From: Ectorhizobium quercum
GTDB taxonomy: Bacteria > Pseudomonadota > Alphaproteobacteria > Rhizobiales > Rhizobiaceae
Reading direction: 5' to 3'
NCBI RefSeq assembly: GCF_026552795.1
Contig: NZ_JANFPI010000001.1
Coordinates: 62,001-126,000, forward strand
DNA length: 64,000 bases
In this document: one piece after another, positions 7,977 to 18,571 of the stretch
Layout: every line of letters begins with the position of its first letter
How positions within the stretch are numbered: position 1 is the first letter of the stretch
Position numbers and translations under genes: made by a program
The notes under the pieces: generated by a model
Seen by the model: the letters and a program-made list of their open reading frames with translations, nothing else
Told to the model about the DNA's origin: nothing
Databases searched by the model: none

Positions 7977-8651
7977 ATGCGTTTTCTGGATTTCAGTTCC
8001 TGGCAGGGGATCATGACCACGCTTCTCGGTCTGGTGATGGTGACGCTCATCGGCGTGGGCATTCGCGTCGTGATGATGTTGACCATCCAGCAGCGCCAGC
8101 AGCGGATGAACCGGCAGATCAACGAGCGCCTGCGCACGCTGATCGCCGCCTACAAGGTGCTGGGCGGTTCCTTCACCGGCGAGCTGATCGTCGATCCCAC
8201 CCATCTGCGCGACCTGCGGCTGCGCGCGCAGGAGGCGGAGGAGGTGGAAGCCGGGCCGGCCGGATCGGAGCGGGCAAGGCGAATCCGCGATGCGGTCGAG
8301 GCGGCGCTGTCGGATATCATCCTGCTGGGGACCGAAGACCAGGTCAGGCTTGCGGCGAAGGCGGCGTCCGACATGGCCACGGGGCAGCCGATCCGCACCG
8401 GCGAACTGGTGGTCTCGCTACGCGACTTCATCCGCAAGGCGCTCGATCTCGGGCCGGTGCCGCCGGGTGTCGTGATCCCGCTTCAGGGGCCGGCGCGCCA
8501 GCAGGGCGGCGGCGCCAAAGGCAGCAGCCGGGGCGAGGGCGGCGGCGGCTCTGGTGGCGGCGGCGGAGGAGGAGGCGGCGGCATGGGCGGAGGCGGCGGC
8601 ATGGGGATGGGCCTCGGGCTCGGCGGACGGCGCAGCACGGACGAGAGTTGA
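7977..8651 (+). CDS. Hypothetical membrane-anchored protein with Gly-rich tail
   Basis: A 224-residue protein that I do not recognise. One N-terminal membrane helix (about residues 12-36, MTTLLGLVMVTLIGVGIRVVMM) is followed by a basic, Gln-rich segment RQQRMNRQINERLRTLIAAY. A helical charged domain to about residue 155 has DPTHLRDLRLRAQEAEE and an Ala-rich stretch. The last 50 residues are almost only Gly, Ser and Met. ATG 7977 follows AAGGTGAGG. The helical domain could be cytoplasmic with the tail as a linker. It is divergent from the MarR gene and shares its operator region. Function unknown. Confidence 0.7.
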   Translation: MRFLDFSSWQGIMTTLLGLVMVTLIGVGIRVVMMLTIQQRQQRMNRQINERLRTLIAAYKVLGGSFTGELIVDPTHLRDLRLRAQEAEEVEAGPAGSERARRIRDAVEAALSDIILLGTEDQVRLAAKAASDMATGQPIRTGELVVSLRDFIRKALDLGPVPPGVVIPLQGPARQQGGGAKGSSRGEGGGGSGGGGGGGGGGMGGGGGMGMGLGLGGRRSTDES

Positions 8652-8770
8652 GCGGCGGATTGTCGCACGCGCTTCCCTTGAAATGCCGGCCGCCTATATC
8701 AATCTGGAAGTGCATGCCGGACGAGACGTCCGGTTGGTCTTCACATGGAATATCCGAGAGAACAGACACG

Positions 8771-9214
8771 ATGAAACACCTCCTCATGACTGCCGCCGTC
8801 GCCGCCGCCCTTGCTGTCCCCGGCCTTTCGGCCGCGCAGGACCTTCCCCCGGCGGTGAGTGCGCTCGGCCTCACCGACGTCCAGGTCCACGGGAAGCGGC
8901 ACGCGGATTACGGCCGCAAGATTCACGGCACTCTGCCCGGCGGCACGCGGGTCGAGATCGAACTGGATCGCAACGGTGAAATCGAGGAAGTGGAGGCGAG
9001 GGGCCGCGGGCTGTTCCCGATTGCCGAAATCCGCTCGCTGATCCCGGAAGCGGTGCAGTCGAACAGTTCCTTTCCGGCGGATGCCCGGGTAGAGAAGATC
9101 GAGTTCGAGCACAACGGCCGGATCGAGATCGATGGCCGGCTTGCCAATGGACGCGAATTCGATGCCGAATTCACCGCCGACGGCCAGCTGATCGAATTCG
9201 ACGTCGACGATTGA
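8771..9214 (+). CDS. Small secreted PepSY-like protein
   Basis: A 147-residue protein with a clear Sec signal peptide (MKHLLMTAAVAAALAVPGLS, cleavage near AAQ at residue 23). The mature part is made of short beta-strand units of the form RVEIELDRNGEIEEVEARG that recur near residues 55, 95 and 125, resembling the PepSY or small periplasmic beta-repeat type. It ends in an acidic FDVDD. ATG 8771 was chosen because the signal peptide starts there; upstream in-frame sequence is not signal-like. No function can be assigned; 119 bp separates it from the previous gene. Confidence 0.65.
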   Translation: MKHLLMTAAVAAALAVPGLSAAQDLPPAVSALGLTDVQVHGKRHADYGRKIHGTLPGGTRVEIELDRNGEIEEVEARGRGLFPIAEIRSLIPEAVQSNSSFPADARVEKIEFEHNGRIEIDGRLANGREFDAEFTADGQLIEFDVDD

Positions 9215-9247
9215 CCGGACGCGGCCCCGTTCCCCGGGGCTGACGGT

Positions 9248-9910
9248 TCACGATCCGGGGAGCGGGGCCGGTTCCCAGTCGAACTGCATCTGGCGGGCCG
9301 TGGCCCGCGCCAGCGCCTCGCCGCCGATACGGGCCACCAGATGCAGGCTCATGCCGATGCCGGCGGAAATTCCGGCGGAGGTGACGATGGCGCCCTCGTC
9401 GATGTAGGGCACATCGTCGATCACCGCGACCGCCGGAAAGGCGGTGCGGAGATCGGGAATATCCTCCCAGTGGGTCGTCGCGCGCCGGCCATCGAGCAAG
9501 CCGATCCGGGCAAGGACGAACGCGCCGGTGCAGACCGAGGCCGTCAGCAACGCCTGCCCGCTGGCGGCGCGTACATAGGCAAGCGTTCCGGCATCGTTCA
9601 GCGGTTGCGTCACGACGCCTCCGGGCACCACGAACAGGTCGAACGGCGGCGCCTCCGCGAAACCGTGGCGCGGCTCGACCGTGAGGCCATGCCGGGCGAT
9701 CACGTTTTCCCGCCGGGCGGCGACCGTCGAGACGTCGAAAGCGGGCGCGTTCCTGTCCGGATTCCGTTGGGCGACGCGCGAAGCGACGGAAAAGACCTCG
9801 AACGGGCCGGCAAAATCGAGCACTTCGACCTCGGGAAAGAGGAGGATGCCGACCTTTATGGTGCGGCCCGCTTCGAAGCGTTCGGCAAGGGGATCGGATG
9901 CGGCGGTCAT
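9248..9910 (-). CDS. DJ-1/PfpI family protein (isonitrile hydratase-like)
   Basis: A 220-residue class-I glutamine-amidotransferase-like protein of the DJ-1/PfpI superfamily. VGILLFPEVEVLDFAGPFEVFSVA is the usual start of the subgroup that includes isonitrile hydratase and the sensor half of GlxA-type AraC regulators. The nucleophile elbow SVCTGAFVLA puts the reactive cysteine at residue 127, and ATTHWEDIPDL follows. There is no AraC helix-turn-helix domain, so it is an enzyme or chaperone rather than a transcription factor. It stands alone, with convergent and divergent neighbours. Confidence 0.85.
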   Translation of the reverse strand: MTAASDPLAERFEAGRTIKVGILLFPEVEVLDFAGPFEVFSVASRVAQRNPDRNAPAFDVSTVAARRENVIARHGLTVEPRHGFAEAPPFDLFVVPGGVVTQPLNDAGTLAYVRAASGQALLTASVCTGAFVLARIGLLDGRRATTHWEDIPDLRTAFPAVAVIDDVPYIDEGAIVTSAGISAGIGMSLHLVARIGGEALARATARQMQFDWEPAPLPGS

Positions 9911-10156
9911 GACTGTGCTCCCGTTGGTGTTCTTCCGCTATCATCATGCCGGCAAGCCGTCCATATCCGGTTCCGGGAGCGCTTTGGCGTTCCCCCCGGG
10001 TCCGCAGGCCCGGAAAATTCCCGCCGGAGCCGTGGAATGGGAATGATCTGTCTTCTCCGGGCGCCCGGTGCTGCCTAACATGCCGTCATCTCCCGGTGGA
10101 CGCGGCCGCAGATGCGCGAAGCCTGCCGGGTTCACCGGTGGTTCAGGAAGAAGAGC

Positions 10157-11182
10157 ATGACACGATATATCGTCATCGGAGCGGGGGCCGTCGGGGCGAC
10201 GCTGGCCGCGCAGTTCGAATCGGCCGGGATCGGCTATGCCCTCGTCGGCCGCGGCGCGCAGATCCGGCATATCGTCGAGCATGGACTGACCTATCAGCGG
10301 CCGTCCGGAACGCGGCAGATCCGGCTGAACGCCTTCGACACCGCCGCGCCGCCGGCGCTGGCGGCGGATGACGTGCTGCTGCTCACGGTCAAGGCGCAGG
10401 ATGCGGCCGAGGCGCTCGCCTTCTGGGCCTGGCGGCCGGTCGGGGATGCGCCTGCGCTCACCGCGTCGCGCCTGCCGCTCGTCACCTTCCAGAACGGGCT
10501 GGCGACGGAGACGATCGCGCTCAGAACCTTCGCCCATGTCTATGGGGCGAGCCTGCTGACGCCGGCACGGTTCACCGAAACCGGCAGGATCGCCGTCGCC
10601 GGCGATCCGCAGGTCGGTGTCGTGACCCTCGGCCGGTTTCCGCGCGGCACGGACGAAACGGCCGAGCGGATCGTCGGCGATCTCGCCCGGGCGGATTACA
10701 TTGCCGAAACGAGCGCGGATGTGCGGCGCTGGAAGGCCGCCAAGCTTCTTCACAATGTCCGCAACGTGCTCGACCTGTTCGACGGCCCCGAGGCGGAGCG
10801 AACCGCTTTCGGCGCAGCGTTGGTCGAGGAGGCGAAGACGGTGCTCGAGGCGGCTGGCTATTCTCTGGCGTCGCCGTCCGAGCGCAAGATCAGCCTTGCG
10901 AACTGGCGGAAGGCCGAAAACAGCGGCATCGAGGGTGGACAGCAATCGACGTGGCAGAGTTTCGTGCGCGGCGCGTCGAGCGAGGTCGATTATCTCAACG
11001 GCGAAATCGTGCTTCTCGGACGGCTGCACGGCATTCCCACGCCCCACAACGAGGCCGCCCAGATCGCGGCAGGGCTGGCAACGCGAAAGGCCGGTTTCCC
11101 GGCCCTGCTTTCCTTCGACACCTTGCGGTCGCTCGTCGACGATCCCGCCACCTTGCGGCCGCACCCGCCGGCCGGAGACTGA
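10157..11182 (+). CDS. Ketopantoate reductase (ApbA/PanE) family protein
   Basis: A 341-residue NADP-dependent reductase-like protein. The Rossmann motif is IGAGAVGATLA at residues 6-16, followed by DDVLLLTVKAQDA, TFQNGLATE and RRWKAAKLLHNVRNVLDLF, where the lysine is in the position of the PanE catalytic lysine. The C-terminal half has the ApbA_C helical domain with GASSEVDYLNGEIVLLGRLHGIPTPHN. It may be the pantothenate-pathway enzyme or one of the many paralogues of unknown substrate; at 341 residues it is somewhat longer than typical PanE. ATG 10157 is preceded by GGAAGAAGAGC. Single gene. Confidence 0.78.
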   Translation: MTRYIVIGAGAVGATLAAQFESAGIGYALVGRGAQIRHIVEHGLTYQRPSGTRQIRLNAFDTAAPPALAADDVLLLTVKAQDAAEALAFWAWRPVGDAPALTASRLPLVTFQNGLATETIALRTFAHVYGASLLTPARFTETGRIAVAGDPQVGVVTLGRFPRGTDETAERIVGDLARADYIAETSADVRRWKAAKLLHNVRNVLDLFDGPEAERTAFGAALVEEAKTVLEAAGYSLASPSERKISLANWRKAENSGIEGGQQSTWQSFVRGASSEVDYLNGEIVLLGRLHGIPTPHNEAAQIAAGLATRKAGFPALLSFDTLRSLVDDPATLRPHPPAGD

Positions 11183-11236
11183 CGTCTTCCGGGCCATGAC
11201 AAGCCCGTCTTTTCGCGGACGGCACAAACGGAAGAC

Positions 11237-11264
11237 CCCCGCGCAGCCGGAAGGCCGCGCGGGG
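11237..11264. terminator. GC-rich hairpin after katG
   Basis: CCCCGCGC (11237-11244) pairs with GCGCGGGG (11257-11264), with a nested GCC-GGAA-GGC in the loop. It lies 12 bp beyond the katG stop (minus strand) and between convergent genes, so it probably ends katG transcription; only a weak T-rich stretch follows. Confidence 0.5.
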
Positions 11265-11275
11265 ACGGATTGCAA

Positions 11276-13513
<2,238 letters not shown>

Positions 13514-13597
13514 TCACCATAACGTGGCGAGGCGGGGCGCCTGTTGAGGCAGGACAATTCCACCTGCCCGATCGCAGGGAGTGGTAGCAAAGAACTT

Positions 13598-13636
13598 CGA
13601 TAATTAATAATTGCATTTTCTAACCATTACGATAAT
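13598..13636. promoter_or_regulatory. katG-oxyR regulatory region with repeated CGATAAT
   Basis: CGATAAT occurs at 13598-13604 and 13630-13636, 32 bp apart (three helical turns), within an AT-rich stretch in an otherwise GC-rich gap between divergent katG and oxyR. The position and spacing suit a LysR-type tetramer site. Inferred binding site for OxyR. Confidence 0.45.
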
Positions 13637-13644
13637 GAAATCTA

Positions 13645-14601
13645 ATGATAACCCCATCGATCCGACATCTGCGCTATTTCGACGCCCTGGCCCGCCACGG
13701 CCACTTCGGTCGCGCCGCCGAGGACTGCTCGGTTACGCAGCCGGCCCTTTCCGTGCAGATCAAGGAACTGGAGGAAATCGTCGGCGCGCCGCTCGTCGAA
13801 CGCAGCGTCCGCAAGGTCCGCCTGACCGGGCTCGGCGAGGAATTCGCCCTGCGCACCCGCGGCATCCTGCGCGCCATCGACGAGCTGGGCGATCTGGCGC
13901 GCGCCTTTCAGGGGCCGATGGCCGGGCGGTTCAGGATCGGCGTGATCCCGACGGTCGCGCCCTATCTGCTGCCGGTCATCATCAAGGACCTGGCGCTGCA
14001 TTATCCTGGGCTCGACCTGCACCCGCGCGAGGCCGTCACGCAGAAGCTGATCGAGGATCTGCTGGAGGCGAAGCTCGACGCCGCCATCGTCGCCCTTCCC
14101 GTTTCGGAAGCCTCGCTGACGGAGGTCAGCCTGTTCGACGAGGAATTCGTTCTGGTGCGTCCGCTGGAAGATGCCGACAAGCCGGTTCCCAACCCGGAAA
14201 TGCTGCACGAGATGCGGCTGCTATTGCTCGAGGAAGGGCATTGCTTCCGCGACCAGGCGATTTCCTTCTGCCGGATGTCGTCGTCCCTGCCGCGCGACCT
14301 GATGGAGGGAAGCTCCCTGTCGACGCTCGTGCAGATGGTGAGCGCCGGCATCGGCGTCACGCTCATTCCGCAAATGGCGGTGCCGGTCGAAACGCGCTCG
14401 GCGCCGGTCTCGATCGTCCGCCTGCCGCACGCGCGGCCGTCGCGCACCATCGGCATGGTCTGGCGCAAGACCAATCCGCTCGCCGAGCAGCTCGAACGGA
14501 TCGCCGGCATCGTCCGCCAGTCGGGCATGGCCGCCAGCCGTCCGCCGGCCCCCGCGCATCAGGAATCCGAGAAACCGAACGGCACATCCGTCCTGCGATA
14601 G
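13645..14601 (+). CDS. oxyR: Hydrogen peroxide sensor and transcriptional activator OxyR
   Basis: A 318-residue LysR-family regulator. N-terminal helix-turn-helix: RHGHFGRAAEDCSVTQPALSVQIKELEE (residues about 17-45). The redox-sensing pair is present: C200 and C209 in HCFRDQAISFC, with the same spacing as the disulfide pair C199-C208 of E. coli OxyR. It senses peroxide by disulfide formation and should activate katG, which is divergent. The 3' end overlaps the end of the convergent XRE regulator gene by 43 bp. There is no obvious Shine-Dalgarno before ATG 13645, so expression may be low. Confidence 0.93.
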   Translation: MITPSIRHLRYFDALARHGHFGRAAEDCSVTQPALSVQIKELEEIVGAPLVERSVRKVRLTGLGEEFALRTRGILRAIDELGDLARAFQGPMAGRFRIGVIPTVAPYLLPVIIKDLALHYPGLDLHPREAVTQKLIEDLLEAKLDAAIVALPVSEASLTEVSLFDEEFVLVRPLEDADKPVPNPEMLHEMRLLLLEEGHCFRDQAISFCRMSSSLPRDLMEGSSLSTLVQMVSAGIGVTLIPQMAVPVETRSAPVSIVRLPHARPSRTIGMVWRKTNPLAEQLERIAGIVRQSGMAASRPPAPAHQESEKPNGTSVLR

Positions 14602-15962
14602 TCGTCCGGCAGGATCTGGCGGCCGATGGGCGGCTCGGAGCGCGCCGTGCAGTTCATGCGATGACAGATGCGGCAGGCGATGCCGATCGGCGTCGGCGCC
14701 GCCGGTTTCGGCTGATGGCGCGCATAAACGAGCCTTTCGGCAAAATGCGCCTCGCAGACCAGCGCCACGGCCCGCTCGACGCTCGCCACCCCGAAGGCGC
14801 CGCCGCCGGAACTGACCGTGCGGGCGATGGAAAAGAAGCGCTGGCCGTCCGGCAGTTCCAGCCATTGCGTGACCAGCCGGCGCGGCGTCTGGAACACCGT
14901 GTGGACGCTCCACAGCGGACAGCCGCCGCCGTGGCGGGCGAAGGGGAAGCTGCCGCCGTTCAGGCGTTTCGACACATTGCCCGCCGCATCGACGCGAATG
15001 AAGAAGAACGGAATGCGCTCCTGTCCCGGCTTTTGCAGCGTCGTCAGCCGGTGGGCGGTCTGCTCGAAGCTCGTTCCGAACTGCCGCCCCAGCGCCTCGA
15101 TATCGTAGTGGCGGCTTTCCACCGCCCGGGCGAAGGCGGCATAGGGCATGAGCATCGCCGCCGCGCAATAGGCCGCCAGCGAGCGCTGCGCCAGACGGCG
15201 GGCGTTCTCGTTGCGGAAATTGCCTTCCTCAGCGGCAGCCCGGATCTCGGTGTAGAGTTCCAGATAGGCAAGCTGCTGGGCGAGCTGGAAATTCTGGCTC
15301 GCCATATCCAGCGTATCGTCGAGAAGCAATTCCTTGCGGTGCCAGTCCAGCCGCCGCAGGGAACCCGTCATCACGTCCGGGGGAAGGCGCCGGACCCGAA
15401 GCTGGTGCTTCTGCTGGATGAAGCCGGCCAGGCCCCCGGCCTCGGCGATCTTCGCCGAAAGCCTTTCGGACGCCGCATCGAGAACGGGAAAGAAGTTGCG
15501 CCGCGCCGCCAGAAAGGTGCGCACGGCCGTAACCGGATCGCCCTGCGCGCCGCCGTCGCCATCGGACGCACCCTGTCCGCGGTCGGCAAGGGCGAACTGT
15601 TCTTCCCGGTAGGCGGTATGCAGGCGCAGCATCGCCTCCGCGAAGGCCGGAAAGCTGTGAACGACATCGGCGATTTCCAGCGGCAGGACGTCGATGTCCT
15701 GAAAGATCGGATCGCGCATGACGCCTTCCAGACGGCCGGCAATGCCGGCGCCGGCATCCTCGGTGAAATCCGAGAAATCGATCTTGTAGGCCTTCGCCAG
15801 ACGCAGCAGCGTCTCCGCCGTGACGGGGCGCTGGTTGCGCTCCATCAGGGCGATATAGGACGGCGAAATCTCCAGGTCCGCCGCCATGTGGGCCTGCGTC
15901 AGGCCGAGATCCCTCCGAAGCCGCCGGAGGCGCGGTCCGAGATAGACGCCCTGCTTTTCCAT
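14559..15962 (-). CDS. XRE-family short-chain fatty acyl regulator (ScfR/RamB/PccR type)
   Basis: A 467-residue regulator. Residues 8-66 form an XRE helix-turn-helix (GPRLRRLRRDLGLTQAHMAADLEISPSYIALMERNQRPV). The central and C-terminal parts match the IrrE/DUF2083 architecture of RamB and PccR, acyl-CoA-responsive regulators of acetate and propionate metabolism, with Cys-rich C-terminal IACRICHRMNCTARSEPPIGR. It is divergent from the isocitrate lyase gene, strongly suggesting that it controls the glyoxylate shunt. The end overlaps oxyR by 43 bp. Confident in family; the effector acyl-CoA is inferred. Confidence 0.88.
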   Translation of the reverse strand: MEKQGVYLGPRLRRLRRDLGLTQAHMAADLEISPSYIALMERNQRPVTAETLLRLAKAYKIDFSDFTEDAGAGIAGRLEGVMRDPIFQDIDVLPLEIADVVHSFPAFAEAMLRLHTAYREEQFALADRGQGASDGDGGAQGDPVTAVRTFLAARRNFFPVLDAASERLSAKIAEAGGLAGFIQQKHQLRVRRLPPDVMTGSLRRLDWHRKELLLDDTLDMASQNFQLAQQLAYLELYTEIRAAAEEGNFRNENARRLAQRSLAAYCAAAMLMPYAAFARAVESRHYDIEALGRQFGTSFEQTAHRLTTLQKPGQERIPFFFIRVDAAGNVSKRLNGGSFPFARHGGGCPLWSVHTVFQTPRRLVTQWLELPDGQRFFSIARTVSSGGGAFGVASVERAVALVCEAHFAERLVYARHQPKPAAPTPIGIACRICHRMNCTARSEPPIGRQILPDDYRRTDVPFGFSDS

Positions 15963-15969
15963 AAGGACA

Positions 15970-16006
15970 TTACAACATTACAAGGAATATTTGTAAAGTT
16001 ATACAA
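15970..16006. promoter_or_regulatory. aceA / XRE regulator control region with TTACAA motifs
   Basis: A cluster of TTACAA/TTGTAA elements lies in the 125-bp divergent gap: TTACAA at 15970-15975 and 15978-15983, TTGTAA at 15991-15996 forming a dyad with the second one, and ATACAA at 16001-16006. Similar A/T-rich motifs are bound by RamB-type regulators. Overlapping -10-like sequences TGTAAT (minus) and TATACA (plus) suggest both promoters lie here. Confidence 0.5.
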
Positions 16007-16087
16007 CTGCACACCGAAGGGACTCCCCGCCTCCTGCGGGCGGCGCTATCGATCGCGTAACGCAACGAGCGACGTTCAGGAGGAAAC

Positions 16088-17680
16088 ATGTCGTATCAGT
16101 CTCTCATTCAGGAAGCCGGAAAACTCATCGAGGGCAATCCGAAGTGGTCGGGCATCACGGCGGAGGCCGTCGCCCGCATGCGTCTCCAGAACCGTTTCCA
16201 GACGGGTCTCGACATCGCGAAATACACCGCCGGCATCATGCGCCGCGACATGGCCGCCTATGACGCCGATCCGTCGAAGTACACCCAGTCGCTCGGCTGC
16301 TGGCACGGCTTCATCGGCCAGCAGAAGATCATCTCGATCAAGAAGCACTTCAATTCCACCGACCGCCGCTACCTTTATCTTTCCGGCTGGATGGTCGCGG
16401 CGCTGCGTTCCGAATTCGGCCCGCTGCCGGACCAGTCCATGCACGAGAAGACCTCCGTTCCGGCGTTGATCGAGGAACTCTACACCTTCCTGCGCCAGGC
16501 CGACGCCCGCGAGCTGGGCGGGCTGTTCCGCGATCTCGACAAGGCCCGCGAGAGCGGCGATCAGGTCAAGGCGGCGCAGATCCAGTCCCAGGTCGACAAT
16601 TTCCAGACCCATGTCGTTCCGGTCATTGCCGATATCGACGCCGGTTTCGGCAATGCGGAGGCCACCTATCTTCTCGCCCGGAAGATGATCGAGGCCGGCG
16701 CCTGCGCGCTCCAGATCGAGAACCAGGTTTCCGACGAAAAGCAGTGCGGCCATCAGGACGGCAAGGTCACGGTTCCGCATGAGGAATTCGTCGCCAAGAT
16801 CCGCGCGCTGCGCTACGCCTTCCTCGAACTCGGCGTCGACGACGGCATCATCGTCGCCCGCACGGACAGTCTCGGCGCCGGCCTCACCAAGCAGATCGCC
16901 TTTTCCGCGCAGGAAGGCGATATCGGCGACCGCTACAATGCATTCCTCGACGCGGAGGAGGTCCGGCCGGGCGAGAACCTCAACGGCGAGGTCCTCATCA
17001 CCCGCGGCGGCAAGGTCCTCAAGCCGAAGCGGTTGCGCTCCAACCTCTTCCAGTTCCGCGAAGGCACCGGCGCCGACCGCTGCGTTCTCGATTGCATCAA
17101 TGCGCTGGAAAACGGCGCCGACCTTCTGTGGATCGAGACCGAGAAGCCGCATATCGAGCAGATCGCCGGCATGGTCGACCGCGTCCGCGAGGTCATTCCG
17201 AACGCCAAGCTGGTCTATAACAACTCGCCTTCGTTCAACTGGACGCTGAACTTCCGCCAGCAGGTGTTCGACGCCTGGAAGGAAGCCGGCAGGGACGTTT
17301 CGGCCTATGACCGCGCGAAGCTGATGAGCGCCGACTACGACGAGACCGAACTGGCCGCCGAAGCCGACGAGAAGATCCGCACCTTCCAGCGTGACGCCTC
17401 GAAGCGCGCCGGCATCTTCCATCACCTGATCACGCTGCCGACCTACCACACCGCGGCGCTGTCGACCGACAATCTTGCCCGGGAGTATTTCGGCGATCAG
17501 GGCATGCTCGGCTATGTCGCCGGCGTCCAGCGCAAGGAAATCCGCCAGGGCATCGCCTGCGTCAGGCACCAGAACATGGCCGGCTCCGACCTCGGCGACG
17601 ACCACAAGGAATATTTCGCCGGCGAGGCGGCGCTCAAGGCCGGCGGCGCGCACAACACCATGAACCAGTTCGCGGCCTGA
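16088..17680 (+). CDS. aceA: Isocitrate lyase
   Basis: A 530-residue enzyme cleaving isocitrate to succinate and glyoxylate, the first step of the glyoxylate shunt needed for growth on acetate and fatty acids. The catalytic loop is KQCGH with C220, the variant seen in the longer Pseudomonas/alphaproteobacterial type (about 530 residues) rather than the KKCGH of E. coli AceA. Further hallmarks are SLGCWHGFIGQQ, DIDAGFGNAEATYLL and NNSPSFNW. AGGAGGA at 16077 precedes the ATG. It is followed by a strong terminator and divergent from its probable regulator. High confidence. Confidence 0.95.
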   Translation: MSYQSLIQEAGKLIEGNPKWSGITAEAVARMRLQNRFQTGLDIAKYTAGIMRRDMAAYDADPSKYTQSLGCWHGFIGQQKIISIKKHFNSTDRRYLYLSGWMVAALRSEFGPLPDQSMHEKTSVPALIEELYTFLRQADARELGGLFRDLDKARESGDQVKAAQIQSQVDNFQTHVVPVIADIDAGFGNAEATYLLARKMIEAGACALQIENQVSDEKQCGHQDGKVTVPHEEFVAKIRALRYAFLELGVDDGIIVARTDSLGAGLTKQIAFSAQEGDIGDRYNAFLDAEEVRPGENLNGEVLITRGGKVLKPKRLRSNLFQFREGTGADRCVLDCINALENGADLLWIETEKPHIEQIAGMVDRVREVIPNAKLVYNNSPSFNWTLNFRQQVFDAWKEAGRDVSAYDRAKLMSADYDETELAAEADEKIRTFQRDASKRAGIFHHLITLPTYHTAALSTDNLAREYFGDQGMLGYVAGVQRKEIRQGIACVRHQNMAGSDLGDDHKEYFAGEAALKAGGAHNTMNQFAA

Positions 17681-17723
17681 GAAACGCTGCGCAGGAGGTG
17701 GCCCGGCTGTCCGGGCCGTGGAG

Positions 17724-17751
17724 ACGCCACCGCGGGAGCGGTGGCGTTTTT
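17724..17751 (+). terminator. Rho-independent terminator of aceA
   Basis: ACGCCACCGC (17724-17733), loop GGGA, GCGGTGGCGT (17738-17747), then a T-run to 17751. A perfect 10-bp stem 44 bp after the aceA stop. Confidence 0.9.
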
Positions 17752-17782
17752 GATCGGTGAACCCGCCTTGCCGGCGCATTCC

Positions 17783-18466
17783 TCACGGCAGGCGCCGCTG
17801 GCGCCGGCTACCGGGCAGCGTTCGCGCTGAGGCGCTGAAAAGCCGCTGCGCCGGCGGCGAAAGGCGCGACAGCCGGCCTCCGCAAACCAGCGTCTCGACA
17901 AGTCGCTGTTCCGCATCGAAGGGGTGCCCGTCCCATCCCCGATGGTCGAAACCCGCCAGCCGGACCGTATCCTGCGGCCTCGCGATCTCGCCGAGGACAT
18001 AGGCGATGGTCAGCAGGCCGGAACTGGGTACGACATATCCCTCGGCGCCGAACCGGGAAAGATCGGCGTCGAGCCGGTCGTGATAACGGCGCGGGATCGA
18101 GGAGAAGGCCTTGCCGGTTTCCGCGGCGAAATCCGCGAAGCCGGCGGTCAGGTCGTCGCAGAAATCGCCGAGATCGGGGTGGCTTTCGGCAAGTTTGCCG
18201 CGCAGCGCGCGAAACTTGCCGCCGTCGCGCACGCACCAGAGGGACGCCGCCGCGCGGACTGCCGGATGGGTCTTCCAGGCCGTTCCGCCGATCATCGCCC
18301 GGGCCGGGCGTCCGGTGTTGCACACGGCGACGACATCGGTGCGTGTGCCGGCGCTGCCGTAGGAGCGGCAATCGTTGAAGCGGATCACCAGATCGCCATC
18401 ATCGATGGCCGATGCCGCGAAGGCGGGCATGGTCCCGTTGCCGACAATGACGATTGTGCGGGACAT
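17783..18466 (-). CDS. GT29 (sialyltransferase)-like protein of unknown function
   Basis: A 227-residue protein beginning with a Rossmann-like strand SRTIVIVGNGTMPA, then DDGDLVIRFNDCRSYGSAGTRTDVVAVCNTG, which resembles the sialyl-motif RFN region of glycosyltransferase family 29, and a second conserved block YVVPSSGLLTIAYVLGE followed by RLAGFDHRGWDGHPF. Rhizobial homologues are, as I recall, sometimes labelled urease operon accessory protein; no urease genes are here. No signal peptide. ATG 18466 is preferred to an upstream in-frame start at 18505 because GAGAGA precedes it. It is the last minus-strand gene after the phosphonate-ester hydrolase-like gene (105-bp gap); membership in that operon is plausible but unproven. 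Confidence 0.65.
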   Translation of the reverse strand: MSRTIVIVGNGTMPAFAASAIDDGDLVIRFNDCRSYGSAGTRTDVVAVCNTGRPARAMIGGTAWKTHPAVRAAASLWCVRDGGKFRALRGKLAESHPDLGDFCDDLTAGFADFAAETGKAFSSIPRRYHDRLDADLSRFGAEGYVVPSSGLLTIAYVLGEIARPQDTVRLAGFDHRGWDGHPFDAEQRLVETLVCGGRLSRLSPPAQRLFSASARTLPGSRRQRRLP

Positions 18467-18571
18467 GAAAATCTCTCGCTGTTCCGACGCCGACAGCCTC
18501 GACACGAAGACCGGGCCGGCCCGTCATCGCATTCGCTCGATGCTCCATTGTAAACGGCTTCGGGCCGGATG

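Noticed and set aside
9911-10156. Possible small gene between the DJ-1 and reductase genes
   Set aside because: Frames here are short and Pro/Arg-rich with no start signals; treated as divergent promoter space.
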